A stretch of DNA of 64,000 nt from Microbacterium sp. MAH-37. GTDB lineage: Bacteria > Actinomycetota > Actinomycetes > Actinomycetales > Microbacteriaceae. The position numbers and the translations under genes are program-made. Location of the stretch: assembly GCF_009758255.1 (NCBI RefSeq), contig NZ_WSEN01000006.1, forward strand, positions 248,001 through 312,000, in the 5' to 3' direction. The notes below the pieces were generated by a model. It was not told the origin of the DNA, searched no databases, and was given only the letters and a program-made list of their open reading frames with translations. Below, one piece after another: positions 44,442 through 52,016 of the stretch (the stretch's first letter is position 1; every line of letters starts with the position of its first letter).

Positions 44442-44783
44442 ATGACGCAGTACATCATCTACTTCAACCAGCAGTGGGTCGGCGATCACCCCGAGGAGTG
44501 GTTCGCCGAGCGCGGGCGCCTCTGCAACATCGTCGTGGACGACATGCGCGACGCCGGCGTGCTGGTCTTCGCAGCCGGCGTGGACGAGGACCTCGACGCG
44601 GCGATCACCGCGGACGACACCAGCGGCGCGCTGGAGTTCGGATCAGGTCCGTACGCACCGGGCGAGCAGTACATCGGCGGCCTGACCATCGTCGACGTCC
44701 CCGATGAGGAGGCGGCGAGGATGTGGGGCGGCAGGATCGCCGAGGCCTGCGGCTGGCCCCAGCAGATCCGCAGGGTGTACTGA
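44442..44783 (+). CDS. YciI-like (DGPF/YCII-related) protein
   Basis: 113-aa ferredoxin-like alpha/beta barrel protein: MTQYIIYFNQQWVGDHPEEWF at the start and the fold-typical YIGGLTIVDVPDEEAARMWGGRIAEACGWPQQIRRV at the end. RBS GAGAGGAACA. YCII-related domains often accompany ECF sigma systems, but no sigma gene is adjacent here. Function unknown. Confidence 0.82.
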   Translation: MTQYIIYFNQQWVGDHPEEWFAERGRLCNIVVDDMRDAGVLVFAAGVDEDLDAAITADDTSGALEFGSGPYAPGEQYIGGLTIVDVPDEEAARMWGGRIAEACGWPQQIRRVY

Positions 44784-44786
44784 CCT

Positions 44787-45320
44787 CTACGCGGAGATCC
44801 GGTCCTGCAGCTGCCTGATCGTGTCACCGAGGATGCCGCGCGCGAGCAGCCCCTCGCCGAGCGGGCCGGAGGCGTCCGATCCCAGTGGCGGAAGCAGGCG
44901 CAGTGCGGCACGTTCTCGATCGGTGAGCTGCGCCACCTGCCAGTCGATCTCCTCCTGCACGCGCTCCGGATGCGTCGCATCCGCCAGCGAGACGGCCTTC
45001 ACCGCGTATGCCGCGGCGCCCAGCGCGTGCGCCCCCATGTGCGCGACGGCCGCGGCCTGCGCGACGGACCTGGCCGCCGCGATGCCGGCCGGCGTGGTCG
45101 CGGCATTCGCCGCCCTTCCCGCGACCAGGCGCTTCCTGATCTCCTCCGCACTGCTGCTCTCGCCGGCGGTGTACGCGCGCGTGCGCGCGACCGCGTCGCG
45201 GATCGCGTCCTCGGCGGCGGCATCCGCCGCGAACAGCGGCAGCACGCGCTCCGCGCAGGCCAGCGCCCATCGGGCGACGGCGCGACGGTCGGACTCACTC
45301 AGGGTCTGGACGGATGCCAC
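44787..45320 (-). CDS. Imm5-like (putative immunity) alpha-helical protein
   Basis: 177 aa, Ala-rich and all-alpha. RRAVARWALACAERVLPLF, AHMGAHALGAAAYAVKAV and HPERVQEEIDWQVAQL resemble the Imm5 family of polymorphic-toxin immunity proteins as I know it. No toxin gene or toxin-delivery domain is found nearby, so immunity is only a family label. It starts 22 nt inside the end of the upstream GNAT-fusion gene, so the two are likely co-transcribed. Confidence 0.68.
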   Translation of the reverse strand: MASVQTLSESDRRAVARWALACAERVLPLFAADAAAEDAIRDAVARTRAYTAGESSSAEEIRKRLVAGRAANAATTPAGIAAARSVAQAAAVAHMGAHALGAAAYAVKAVSLADATHPERVQEEIDWQVAQLTDRERAALRLLPPLGSDASGPLGEGLLARGILGDTIRQLQDRISA

Positions 45321-46324
45321 ATCTCCACCTTTTCACGCGTGGGAAGGACCACATCCGACCAGGTCCACCGCACTGCGGCCTGCTCGCTCTGGCGGAGCGC
45401 GCGCCGGGCGCGCGAGTTCTCCCTCTTCGGGGTCTCGCTCGGATGCCTTCGCACCCACTCCAGCGGCACGACATGCAGCGCCAGGGTCTCGATGCCGTCG
45501 TCCGCGGCGTGTACGAAGACCACCGCATGATCTCCGACATCCCACCAGAAGGGGTTCCGCCCGGTGGCCCCGGCCTCGGCGAGCCTTCTGCCGTATCCCT
45601 CGTGATCGTCAAGGTGCCCGAGCCGGTAGTCGTGACCCCCATGAAGGTAGCCCCAGTGCATCCTGAGCTTCTCGAGCGCCTCAGCCAGCGCGGCGCCTTC
45701 ACCGCGCTCATCGTGGTCTCGGACGCCTGCCATGACCAGCGGGAAGATCGCATGCCGCCCTCGATCGACGACCGGCAGCCGCCACTCCGTCCAGTCGTCG
45801 ACGCCCCGCAGCAGCGCGCGCTCGATCACGTCGTGCGTCGCCTGGCAGTGCAGCCGCTGCAGTTCAGCGGTCGAGATGCCCTCCCAGACGGGAACGCGGT
45901 GCCGCATCCGCAGCAGCGGATACGGCCGGCCCTGGTCGTCTCGCGAGCTGCGCCCGACCGCGGTGAACCCACAGCGCTGGTAGAACTCCACCGCCGTCGT
46001 GTTCTGTTCGTTGACGTCGACCGCGATCGCCCCGTGGTCGAGTGCGAAGTTCAGCAGCGCAGTCCCGGCACCGCGGCCGTGCTCGGCGGCATCGACGAAG
46101 AGCATCTCCACCTTGTGATCCGCGATCCCCGCGAACCCGACGACGCGTCCGTCGCACTCGGCAACGTGCACGTCGACCTGCGGCAGGTAGTCCGAGGCGA
46201 GGTGCGCCTCGATGTCATCGCGATCCGCTGCGGCGAGGAAGTCGTGCGTCGCGTCGACAGCACTGCGCCAGATCTGCACGAGACGCGGGTACTCGCCTGG
46301 GCCGTCGACGGGGCGGATGTTCAT
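45299..46324 (-). CDS. GNAT acetyltransferase fused to a C-terminal domain of unknown function
   Basis: 341 aa. Residues 1 to about 150 are a YjaB-type GNAT domain (NIRPVDGPGEYPRLVQIWRSAV, VEMLFVDAAEHGRGAGTALLNF, NTTAVEFYQRCGFTAVGR). Residues about 155-341 form a separate domain rich in His and Trp (HWGYLHGGHDYRLGHLDDHEGYG, NPFWWDVGDHAVVFVH) that I do not recognise. The ATG at 46324 overlaps the upstream stop (ATGA) and has AGGGA 9 nt before it. ATG 46330 is an alternative. Frame is continuous across the junction. Confidence 0.8.
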   Translation of the reverse strand: MNIRPVDGPGEYPRLVQIWRSAVDATHDFLAAADRDDIEAHLASDYLPQVDVHVAECDGRVVGFAGIADHKVEMLFVDAAEHGRGAGTALLNFALDHGAIAVDVNEQNTTAVEFYQRCGFTAVGRSSRDDQGRPYPLLRMRHRVPVWEGISTAELQRLHCQATHDVIERALLRGVDDWTEWRLPVVDRGRHAIFPLVMAGVRDHDERGEGAALAEALEKLRMHWGYLHGGHDYRLGHLDDHEGYGRRLAEAGATGRNPFWWDVGDHAVVFVHAADDGIETLALHVVPLEWVRRHPSETPKRENSRARRALRQSEQAAVRWTWSDVVLPTREKVEMWHPSRP

Positions 46325-46974
46325 GGACATGAGTCCCTGCCGCACCGTGCGTCGATCAGCGACTGCGCGGAGCCGGGCAGTGTGGACGGGTCGTCGAAGA
46401 ACGCGCGCCCCTGGCAGATGCGCACGAGCCCCTCCCACACCTCGCGGTACAGCAGCGGGTCCGACTGCAGCCGCTCGGCCTGCCACGGCGTGAGGGGGAA
46501 CAGGTACTCGCCGTCCCAATGCCCTTGCCCCACATCGAGGTCGAGGAGGAAGTCGCCGCGTCGCCGGATGATCGCGGGAGCCCAGTTCCACTCCGGACCC
46601 TGCGGGCGGAAGATCTGCTCGCTGTCGTCGGGCATCCGGAACGAGACCCGGGGCTCGGTCGCCCCGTCGACGAGTTCGCCAGCCACCGTGAGCCACACGA
46701 CCGCGCCGTCCCGGACTCCCAGGTTCGTAGCCATCGACGGCCAGAGGCGCGGCGCTGCCGGGAAGTCCCATGCCACGGTTCGCGCGCTGTCAGGGTCGTA
46801 ACGCGCGGTCGAGATCCCGAGCGGCCGTTCGACATGCGGTCCCAGCATGTCGAGAACCGACTGGACCTCGGCGCTGTCGATCGGCCTGCCCAGCGCACTC
46901 GCGAAGAGCTGGGCCGGGGCCGGGTGCCACATCGGTGCCGACTCGGTTCCGCGGCGTCGTCGCCGATCGCTCAC
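46321..46974 (-). CDS. hypothetical protein
   Basis: 217 aa from GTG 46974 (GGCGGGAG upstream) or 203 aa from ATG 46932 (MWHPAPAQLFASALG). Soluble, Trp-rich, with beta-type segments (GVRDGAVVWLTVAGELVD, DFLLDLDVGQGHWDGEYLFPL). No family recognised. Coupled to the GNAT-fusion gene by ATGA, so probably the first gene of a unit with it and the Imm5-like gene. Confidence 0.7.
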   Translation of the reverse strand: MSDRRRRRGTESAPMWHPAPAQLFASALGRPIDSAEVQSVLDMLGPHVERPLGISTARYDPDSARTVAWDFPAAPRLWPSMATNLGVRDGAVVWLTVAGELVDGATEPRVSFRMPDDSEQIFRPQGPEWNWAPAIIRRRGDFLLDLDVGQGHWDGEYLFPLTPWQAERLQSDPLLYREVWEGLVRICQGRAFFDDPSTLPGSAQSLIDARCGRDSCP

Positions 46975-47008
46975 TCCCGCCCCGTTGTCGGAAGGCTGTC
47001 GAACATCA

Positions 47009-47404
47009 TCACGCTTCCAGCCTTGCACGTCGGCTGCCTCGGTGCATCCGACAGATCACGACGAGCACGACCCCCGCCGCGTACCAGAACAGGTCGAGCG
47101 CCGAGAAGCCTGTTCCGAAGGCGAGCCGGAGCGGAGGGAACGATACCGCCCATCGGGAGGGCAGCGGAGTGAGCTGCAACAGCTCCACGCCGACGCACCA
47201 CGCGAGTGCGATCACACCTGTGGCCCAGCACCGCGCGCGCGGCGCGACGAATGCGACGAGCAGCGCGATCAGTGCGGCGTAGAGGACGTCGCCCAGCGCA
47301 TCACTGACGGGTCCCGCCGGTGCCAGAAAATGCACGGCGAGTCCGGCGGCGACAGTCACTACTGAGGCCAGCGCGAGGAGGGGACGATGTCGTGGCCGGC
47401 GCAC
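47009..47404 (-). CDS. DUF2809 (VanZ-like) membrane protein
   Basis: 131 aa with four helices. SDALGDVLYAALIALLVAFVAPRA, CVGVELLQLTPLPSR and FGTGFSALDLFWYAAGVVL match the DUF2809 layout. GTG start immediately after the stop of the DUF1801-type gene, so co-transcribed. Function unknown. Confidence 0.8.
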   Translation of the reverse strand: MRRPRHRPLLALASVVTVAAGLAVHFLAPAGPVSDALGDVLYAALIALLVAFVAPRARCWATGVIALAWCVGVELLQLTPLPSRWAVSFPPLRLAFGTGFSALDLFWYAAGVVLVVICRMHRGSRRARLEA

Positions 47405-47800
47405 TCAGCCCCGCCGGTTCTCGGCGATCGCGTTTCGCACGAGCAGACGAAGCTGATCCTCGTCGACCGCCGCCCCCTCGACGAGATCGATCGCACGTAC
47501 GGTTGCGCCGTCCAGTCTCGCGTTGAAAAGCCCGGCCGGATCGTCCAGTCGGGCGCCCTTCGGGAAGGTCAGCCGCACGGCCTTCTTCAGCACGTCCGCC
47601 ATGCACACGTTCCCGTCACAGACCCAGGTCGCGACGCCCTCCGGTTTCGAGGGCTTGCGCCACTTGATCTCCTCGGCGATGCCCGGATCGGCACTGAGCA
47701 CGACTCGCCGGAGCCCGGCGAGGGCCTCGGCCCGCCATCCGCCTGCGGCGGCGATGATGTCGTCGATCTCTTCCCCTGCGGACGATTCGATGTCGCTCAT
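47405..47800 (-). CDS. DUF1801 (YdhG/YjbR-like) protein
   Basis: 131 aa. MSDIESSAGEEIDDIIAAAGGWRAEALAGLRRVVLSADPGIAEEIKWRKPS leads into the usual core VCMADVLKKAVRLTFPKGARLDDP of this family, related to frataxin-like folds. The ATG at 47800 has GAGGA 7 nt upstream. Its start codon overlaps, antisense, the ATG of a possible small gene on the plus strand. Confidence 0.87.
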   Translation of the reverse strand: MSDIESSAGEEIDDIIAAAGGWRAEALAGLRRVVLSADPGIAEEIKWRKPSKPEGVATWVCDGNVCMADVLKKAVRLTFPKGARLDDPAGLFNARLDGATVRAIDLVEGAAVDEDQLRLLVRNAIAENRRG

Positions 47801-47981
47801 GAGTACATCCTCGCCAGGCGATCGCTCACGGGGATACTGGCGCGCCGAGCACGAGCGCGCCTGGCGCGGCACCCTCGAGCACGCCACCGACGAGTTCGAC
47901 CTGCGGATGCCAGTCGTCCGCGAGCGATTCGAGGGGCTCTACGCGGACGACGCTAGGACGCCCGTCCGGACATCGGAGTGA
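47799..47981 (+). CDS. possible small protein (60 aa)
   Basis: MSTSSPGDRSRG followed by a charged helical segment (YWRAEHERAWRGTLEHATDE) with the GC-rich third positions expected of a real gene here. The ATG overlaps, on the opposite strand, the start of the DUF1801 gene, and the end overlaps the VOC gene by 29 nt. No ribosome site or -10 pattern is convincing, so it may be spurious. Confidence 0.42.
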   Translation: MSTSSPGDRSRGYWRAEHERAWRGTLEHATDEFDLRMPVVRERFEGLYADDARTPVRTSE

Positions 47982-48336
47982 ACATGTTGATGAGGTTGCC
48001 GTCCGGATCCCGGAACAGGAGCGACCGATTGCCCCAGGGCATATCCGTCGGCTCGTTCACGAAGCCACCGACGCGGTCCCGGAGTCCCGAGTAGGCCTCG
48101 TCGACGTCGTCGACGAGGAAGTCGAGCACGACGCTGCGATTGGCACGCGACTCCGCGGCGCCCTCCCCGAGGAACCGCACGGTCGCCGTGCTCGCGATGG
48201 CCAGCACGCCTGCGGGCGTGCGAAGTTCGGCGAACAGCGGATGCCGCCGCTCGGCGCTCAGCCCGGTCACGCTCTCGTAGAAGGAGACGAGTGCATCGAC
48301 GTCGTCGGTGAAGATGCGGGTGGCTGCCAGTTGCAT
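47953..48336 (-). CDS. VOC (glyoxalase/bleomycin-resistance-like) family protein
   Basis: 127 aa with paired beta-alpha-beta-beta-beta modules: RIFTDDVDALVSFYESVTGLSA in the first and DFLVDDVDEAYSGLRD with LLFRDPDGNLINMFTPM in the second. ATG at 48336 with GAGGA upstream. Divergent from a WYL-type regulator, a common actinobacterial arrangement in which the regulator controls the VOC gene. Confidence 0.9.
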   Translation of the reverse strand: MQLAATRIFTDDVDALVSFYESVTGLSAERRHPLFAELRTPAGVLAIASTATVRFLGEGAAESRANRSVVLDFLVDDVDEAYSGLRDRVGGFVNEPTDMPWGNRSLLFRDPDGNLINMFTPMSGRAS

Positions 48337-48399
48337 GATGAGTCCTCGTGTTGTGGGGGAACGGCGCACGGCTGCGACCGTCGACTCGAGGCTAGAAGG

Positions 48400-48426
48400 A
48401 ATACAGGACAAAAAGTGCCCGGTATT
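48400..48426. promoter_or_regulatory. 27-nt palindromic operator candidate between VOC and WYL genes
   Basis: AATAC (48400-48404) and GTATT (48422-48426) frame GGACA (48406-48410) and its near-complement TGCCC (48416-48420) around a short A-rich centre. It lies next to the CAGAAT -10 of the regulator gene and upstream of the VOC gene, so it is the probable binding site of the WYL regulator. Confidence 0.55.
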
Positions 48427-48442
48427 GGAGCAGAATCGAGTG

Positions 48443-49438
48443 ATGGCCGATACGACCGCGCGGGCGCTGCGACTGCTCGAGCTGCTGCAGTCCGCACAGC
48501 TGCGCACCGTCGCCGAACTGGCGGACCTGCTCGCGGTCGACGAACGCACCGTCCGCCGGGACGTGGCGCGGCTCATCGAGCTGGGCATGCCGATCGAAGC
48601 CCTGCGGGGTCGATATGGCGGCTACAGAGTCGTACCTGGGCGGCGAGTCCTGCCGCTGATGTTCACCTCGGAGGAGGTGATGTCCGTGTTCCTGCGGCTC
48701 ACCCGCTCACAGGCCGCGTCCGGAGCGCCTGATCTCGCTGCGCAGACTGCGCTCTCGAAGATGATGCGGGCACTGCCGTCCGCCGACGCCGGTCGGATCG
48801 GCGCGAGGCTCGGAGCGATCTCCGGCACCCTCGACGGCGCACCCGATGATGGGCCAGATCCTGCGGTCATGCTGACGCTGGCGGACGCCGTGGATCGTCA
48901 CCTCGTCCTGGATCTGCGTTACGTCACTCGCGACGGCACCCCCTCGCGGCGCACCGTGCAGCCATACGGTCTCGTCGCGCACTCCCGCCGGTGGTACCTG
49001 CTCGCGTTCGACACGACCGTGCAGGAGGAGCGCACCTTCCGCGTGGACCGGATCCGCACGGCGCGCTCGACGCAGGCGACCTTCACGCCGCCCCTGAAGA
49101 TCGATGCGGCAGAACGCGTCGTCGAACGCTTCGCCGACGCCGAATACCGGTGGCGGGTCGTGCTGTGCATCCGGCAGACGGAGGAGCACATCCGCACGCA
49201 CCTTCCGCGGACCATCGCTCGACTCGATCTCGTGGAGCACCGAGAGGATGCCGACGGCCTCGCCACCCTGCCGTGGCATCGTGCGGAGATCCACGCCGAG
49301 AGCCTGCACTGGCTTCCGCCCGTCATCGCCGCGCTCGGCTGCGACGTGGTGATCGAGTCCCCCGACGAGCTTCGTGAACAGGTCAGGCTCGCCGCCACGC
49401 GGATGCTGGATGCGGCCGGCAGCTCACGAGCCCCGTAG
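48443..49438 (+). CDS. YafY-type HTH-WYL transcriptional regulator
   Basis: 331 aa. An N-terminal helix-turn-helix (RLLELLQSAQLRTVAELADLLAVDERTVRRDVARLIELG) is followed by a linker and a WYL ligand-binding domain with QPYGLVAHSRRWYLLAFD and the downstream WCX region (RTFRVDRIRTAR). CAGAAT (48431-48436) lies 6 nt before the ATG (leaderless). The longer reading from 48308 is rejected. Divergent from the VOC gene. Confidence 0.93.
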   Translation: MADTTARALRLLELLQSAQLRTVAELADLLAVDERTVRRDVARLIELGMPIEALRGRYGGYRVVPGRRVLPLMFTSEEVMSVFLRLTRSQAASGAPDLAAQTALSKMMRALPSADAGRIGARLGAISGTLDGAPDDGPDPAVMLTLADAVDRHLVLDLRYVTRDGTPSRRTVQPYGLVAHSRRWYLLAFDTTVQEERTFRVDRIRTARSTQATFTPPLKIDAAERVVERFADAEYRWRVVLCIRQTEEHIRTHLPRTIARLDLVEHREDADGLATLPWHRAEIHAESLHWLPPVIAALGCDVVIESPDELREQVRLAATRMLDAAGSSRAP

Positions 49439-49518
49439 GGATCGAGCCGCGCCGCTCACAGCCACGCCCAACTCATCGGAGTGACAGTATTGCGGTAACC
49501 GAGCCGACAAGGAGCGTC

Positions 49519-50205
49519 ATGCATCGCACAGCCAAGCTCGTCCCTGCGCTCGCCGCCCTGGCTCTGACGGCCGCCGCGCTTGCCGCGTGCACCGCCACAG
49601 CGCCGGCGACCGTCCAGACGCCCGAGGCATCTGCTCCCACGGCGACTGCCAAGCCGGTTTCCGAAGCGAAGCCGACGTCGACGCCGACCGCGCCGGAGAC
49701 CTGCTCCGGCCTGTCTCAGGTCTACAGCACCACCGGAGGCCTGTACTGGGAGCGCCGGGGCACTCTCAAGGATCTGGGTGCCCGTGAGTTCGCGCGGGGC
49801 GAGGTGGCTGTCGACGACGAAGGCATTCCCGTGACGTACACCGTCGAGCCCGGCGACGTCGTGGCCGTGGTCGCTGAACGGCTCTGCGCGTACCCGACTC
49901 TCGATTCGATGAACCACAGGCGGGACATCCACCCCGGCCAGGTGCTCTGGCTCACGCCAGACCCCACGTCACCCTGGGTCGACTACTACGGCCCCGATGA
50001 CGCGCCTGCCGGATTCAACCAGATCCCGTACCAGCGGGCCATCGAGGCTGCGGGCAGGGCGGTGGATGCCGGTGACGTGGAAAGCGTGCGGGTGATCTGG
50101 AACGACACGCTGAAGGGCATGTTCACGAACCAGGAGACCATCGACGCCGTCCAGAAGGTGGTCGACTCCGGCGACCTCGACGCGCTGCGCCAACTGTTCT
50201 CCTGA
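49519..50205 (+). CDS. secreted lipoprotein with a LysM-like domain
   Basis: 228 aa. Signal peptide MHRTAKLVPALAALALTAAALAAC with lipobox LAAC (Cys24), a Thr/Pro/Ala-rich linker to about residue 60, then a segment VTYTVEPGDVVAVVAERLC...NHRRDIHPGQVLWL that fits a LysM-like peptidoglycan-binding fold. The C-terminal 70 residues are helical. RBS AAGGAGC. Last normal-composition gene before the low-GC island. Confidence 0.8.
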   Translation: MHRTAKLVPALAALALTAAALAACTATAPATVQTPEASAPTATAKPVSEAKPTSTPTAPETCSGLSQVYSTTGGLYWERRGTLKDLGAREFARGEVAVDDEGIPVTYTVEPGDVVAVVAERLCAYPTLDSMNHRRDIHPGQVLWLTPDPTSPWVDYYGPDDAPAGFNQIPYQRAIEAAGRAVDAGDVESVRVIWNDTLKGMFTNQETIDAVQKVVDSGDLDALRQLFS

Positions 50206-51155
50206 CGCCCGCCAGCGGTGCAGCGCGGCAGGGGGTGTGATCCCCGACTGCGACACAGCTCCACGACGTCGCCGATTGCATAACGAATTCCTCGTACTCG
50301 AACCTTGGCTTGGCCCGGTAACAGCGTTCTAGACGCGATTTGGGCGACTATGCTCACTGACGCCACCACACAACATCCGCGGATGACCCGCGCACGGCTG
50401 CTCCAGATCGAGTCGACCCCGCCACGATCGATTTCTCGCCGCATCCCAGGCGAGAACGCCGATGGCCTTCGAGCACGTATCAATGTGGTCGAGGTGGCAC
50501 AACACGGCGTCAGTTTCGAGATCGAGAGGTGGCACGTGTCCGATGCCCCGGACGCTGCGCGACAGATCCGCGCCTGCGCCGGCGAAAGACCCTCGAGGCC
50601 ACCGGGATCGGAGCCGACGTGCACACGCCACCCACGAGTACGGGGAGAACCTCGAACGCATCGTCAAAGTCCTGTCCGCACCGCAGCCGCGCACCCGACT
50701 CTGCTTCAACGACTCCCCTAAGTCCACGCTCGCCACCCTGCGCCGAGCACTGGCTCGAGGAGCGCTGCGCCCCGGAGGGGCGGTTCCGCCGCCGCCGGCC
50801 CGGTGTCGTGAGTTCCGAACGGTCTCACGCGGGTACGCATCGTGCTTGCGGTTCTCTCGACCACTCGACCCTACGCGGCCTCAGAGATTGGCCGGATTCG
50901 AATTTAGTAGGGGGGACGCAGATATCGATGATCCCGATCTGGTCTCCACCGAGGCCCTCGCGAGGACCGCCTCCGCGAGTTTCTGGCTGCGCTTCGCGCA
51001 CCCCACGTGGAAAGCAACTACTTAGTGCTTCCAGGACGGACAGCGCGCAAAAAGCGACGATCCCTTCACACAGTTCTGAGACTTGCGCGCGACCGCTTCC
51101 CAAATACCTAACCAACATCACCGACTGGGAGCGAACGAATAAGCGAGCAAGCGTG
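50206..51155. other. 950-nt gene-poor segment, left flank of the island
   Basis: No frame on either strand shows a recognisable protein or a credible start with upstream signals. Short frames such as 50305-50721 (+) and 50329-50736 (-) have no family features. GC falls and AT-rich patches appear from about 50.9 kb rightwards, where the HEPN gene ends. It could be decayed genes or insertion debris. No transposase, integrase, tRNA or obvious att repeat was found. Confidence 0.6.
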
Positions 51156-52016
51156 CTACGCATTCCTCGAAACAACAGCCTTTTGAATGGACCGATAACT
51201 GTCGTATGATCGCTCTCGTATTCGCACACTTTGAGGATTAAACCGAGAACTTTCAGAGTCCTCTAAGGATACAAGCGCGCGGTACAACGGGTCAAAACGC
51301 AACTTGTCAACACTCCAAACACCACAAAGAACTTGTTGGTCAATCCAAGAAGAAACGACCGACTCAAAGACGAACTGATTCACTGTTCGCACCGTTGAAG
51401 CAACAGTCGCGATGACCTCATGAACCGCGCCGGGCTCCGCGAACGATATCCAATGCCCTCGCGGTACCCCTAGATTCTTCGCGTTGTGCCCCGAAATATA
51501 CCCACCAGCGTGAACCGCGCAGTGACGAATGTGAGATACGCGTTCGAAATCGGCAAGCAGAGTATCGAGCGTACTATTCTTCGCCACAGGCTTTCCAAGA
51601 AGTCTCTTCAGCCACTCAGTCACAGTCGTTCTTGACGAAAAACTCTGTTTGTCCAAAACGCCACGAAGAGCCTCCGAGGGATCACCTTCAAACACGAATT
51701 CCATGCGGGTATCTAGTTCATAACTTCGCTCAGCCGCGAGCGGACACAATGTGACGACATCGGCGAGAATCGAGCGCACAAAATCTTCGGCAATTGCTAC
51801 AGCTGATGCCGTCAATATGAGCCCATGCTGCGGCTCCCAGTCCGCGCTTACCGAACCCGTCATTCGAGTCACAACGACAAGGTTGCTTATCGCGCGATCG
51901 ACGGCCGAAACGGCTGTCGCCTTGTCCCGACTTGACTGAGAGACTCGGCCCGCCAGAGACTCATTCCCGACACTCATGCCAGACGCGAGACAGGTCATCG
52001 GTAACGAATGTGACAT
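51156..52016 (-). CDS. HEPN-domain protein (RX4-6H RNase-type motif) coupled to an ATPase
   Basis: 286 aa, mostly alpha-helical, from the ATG at 52016 that shares a base with the TAA of the ATPase gene (TAATG). A leading ATG at 52064 lies inside the ATPase gene and is rejected. The segment RVSHIRHCAVHAGGYISG contains R164-HCAV-H169, the RX4H catalytic motif of HEPN ribonucleases (as in RnlA, LsoA, RloC, Cas13), placed as usual after a long helix. Codon use is much less GC-biased than in the neighbours. I infer a toxin or nuclease effector controlled by the ATPase. This has not been demonstrated. Confidence 0.78.
   Translation of the reverse strand: MSHSLPMTCLASGMSVGNESLAGRVSQSSRDKATAVSAVDRAISNLVVVTRMTGSVSADWEPQHGLILTASAVAIAEDFVRSILADVVTLCPLAAERSYELDTRMEFVFEGDPSEALRGVLDKQSFSSRTTVTEWLKRLLGKPVAKNSTLDTLLADFERVSHIRHCAVHAGGYISGHNAKNLGVPRGHWISFAEPGAVHEVIATVASTVRTVNQFVFESVVSSWIDQQVLCGVWSVDKLRFDPLYRALVSLEDSESSRFNPQSVRIRERSYDSYRSIQKAVVSRNA

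Noticed and set aside
45299..46324. Two separate genes joined by a missed stop
   Set aside because: The frame is continuous, no start codon with a ribosome site marks the C-terminal part, and the codon bias is even across the junction.
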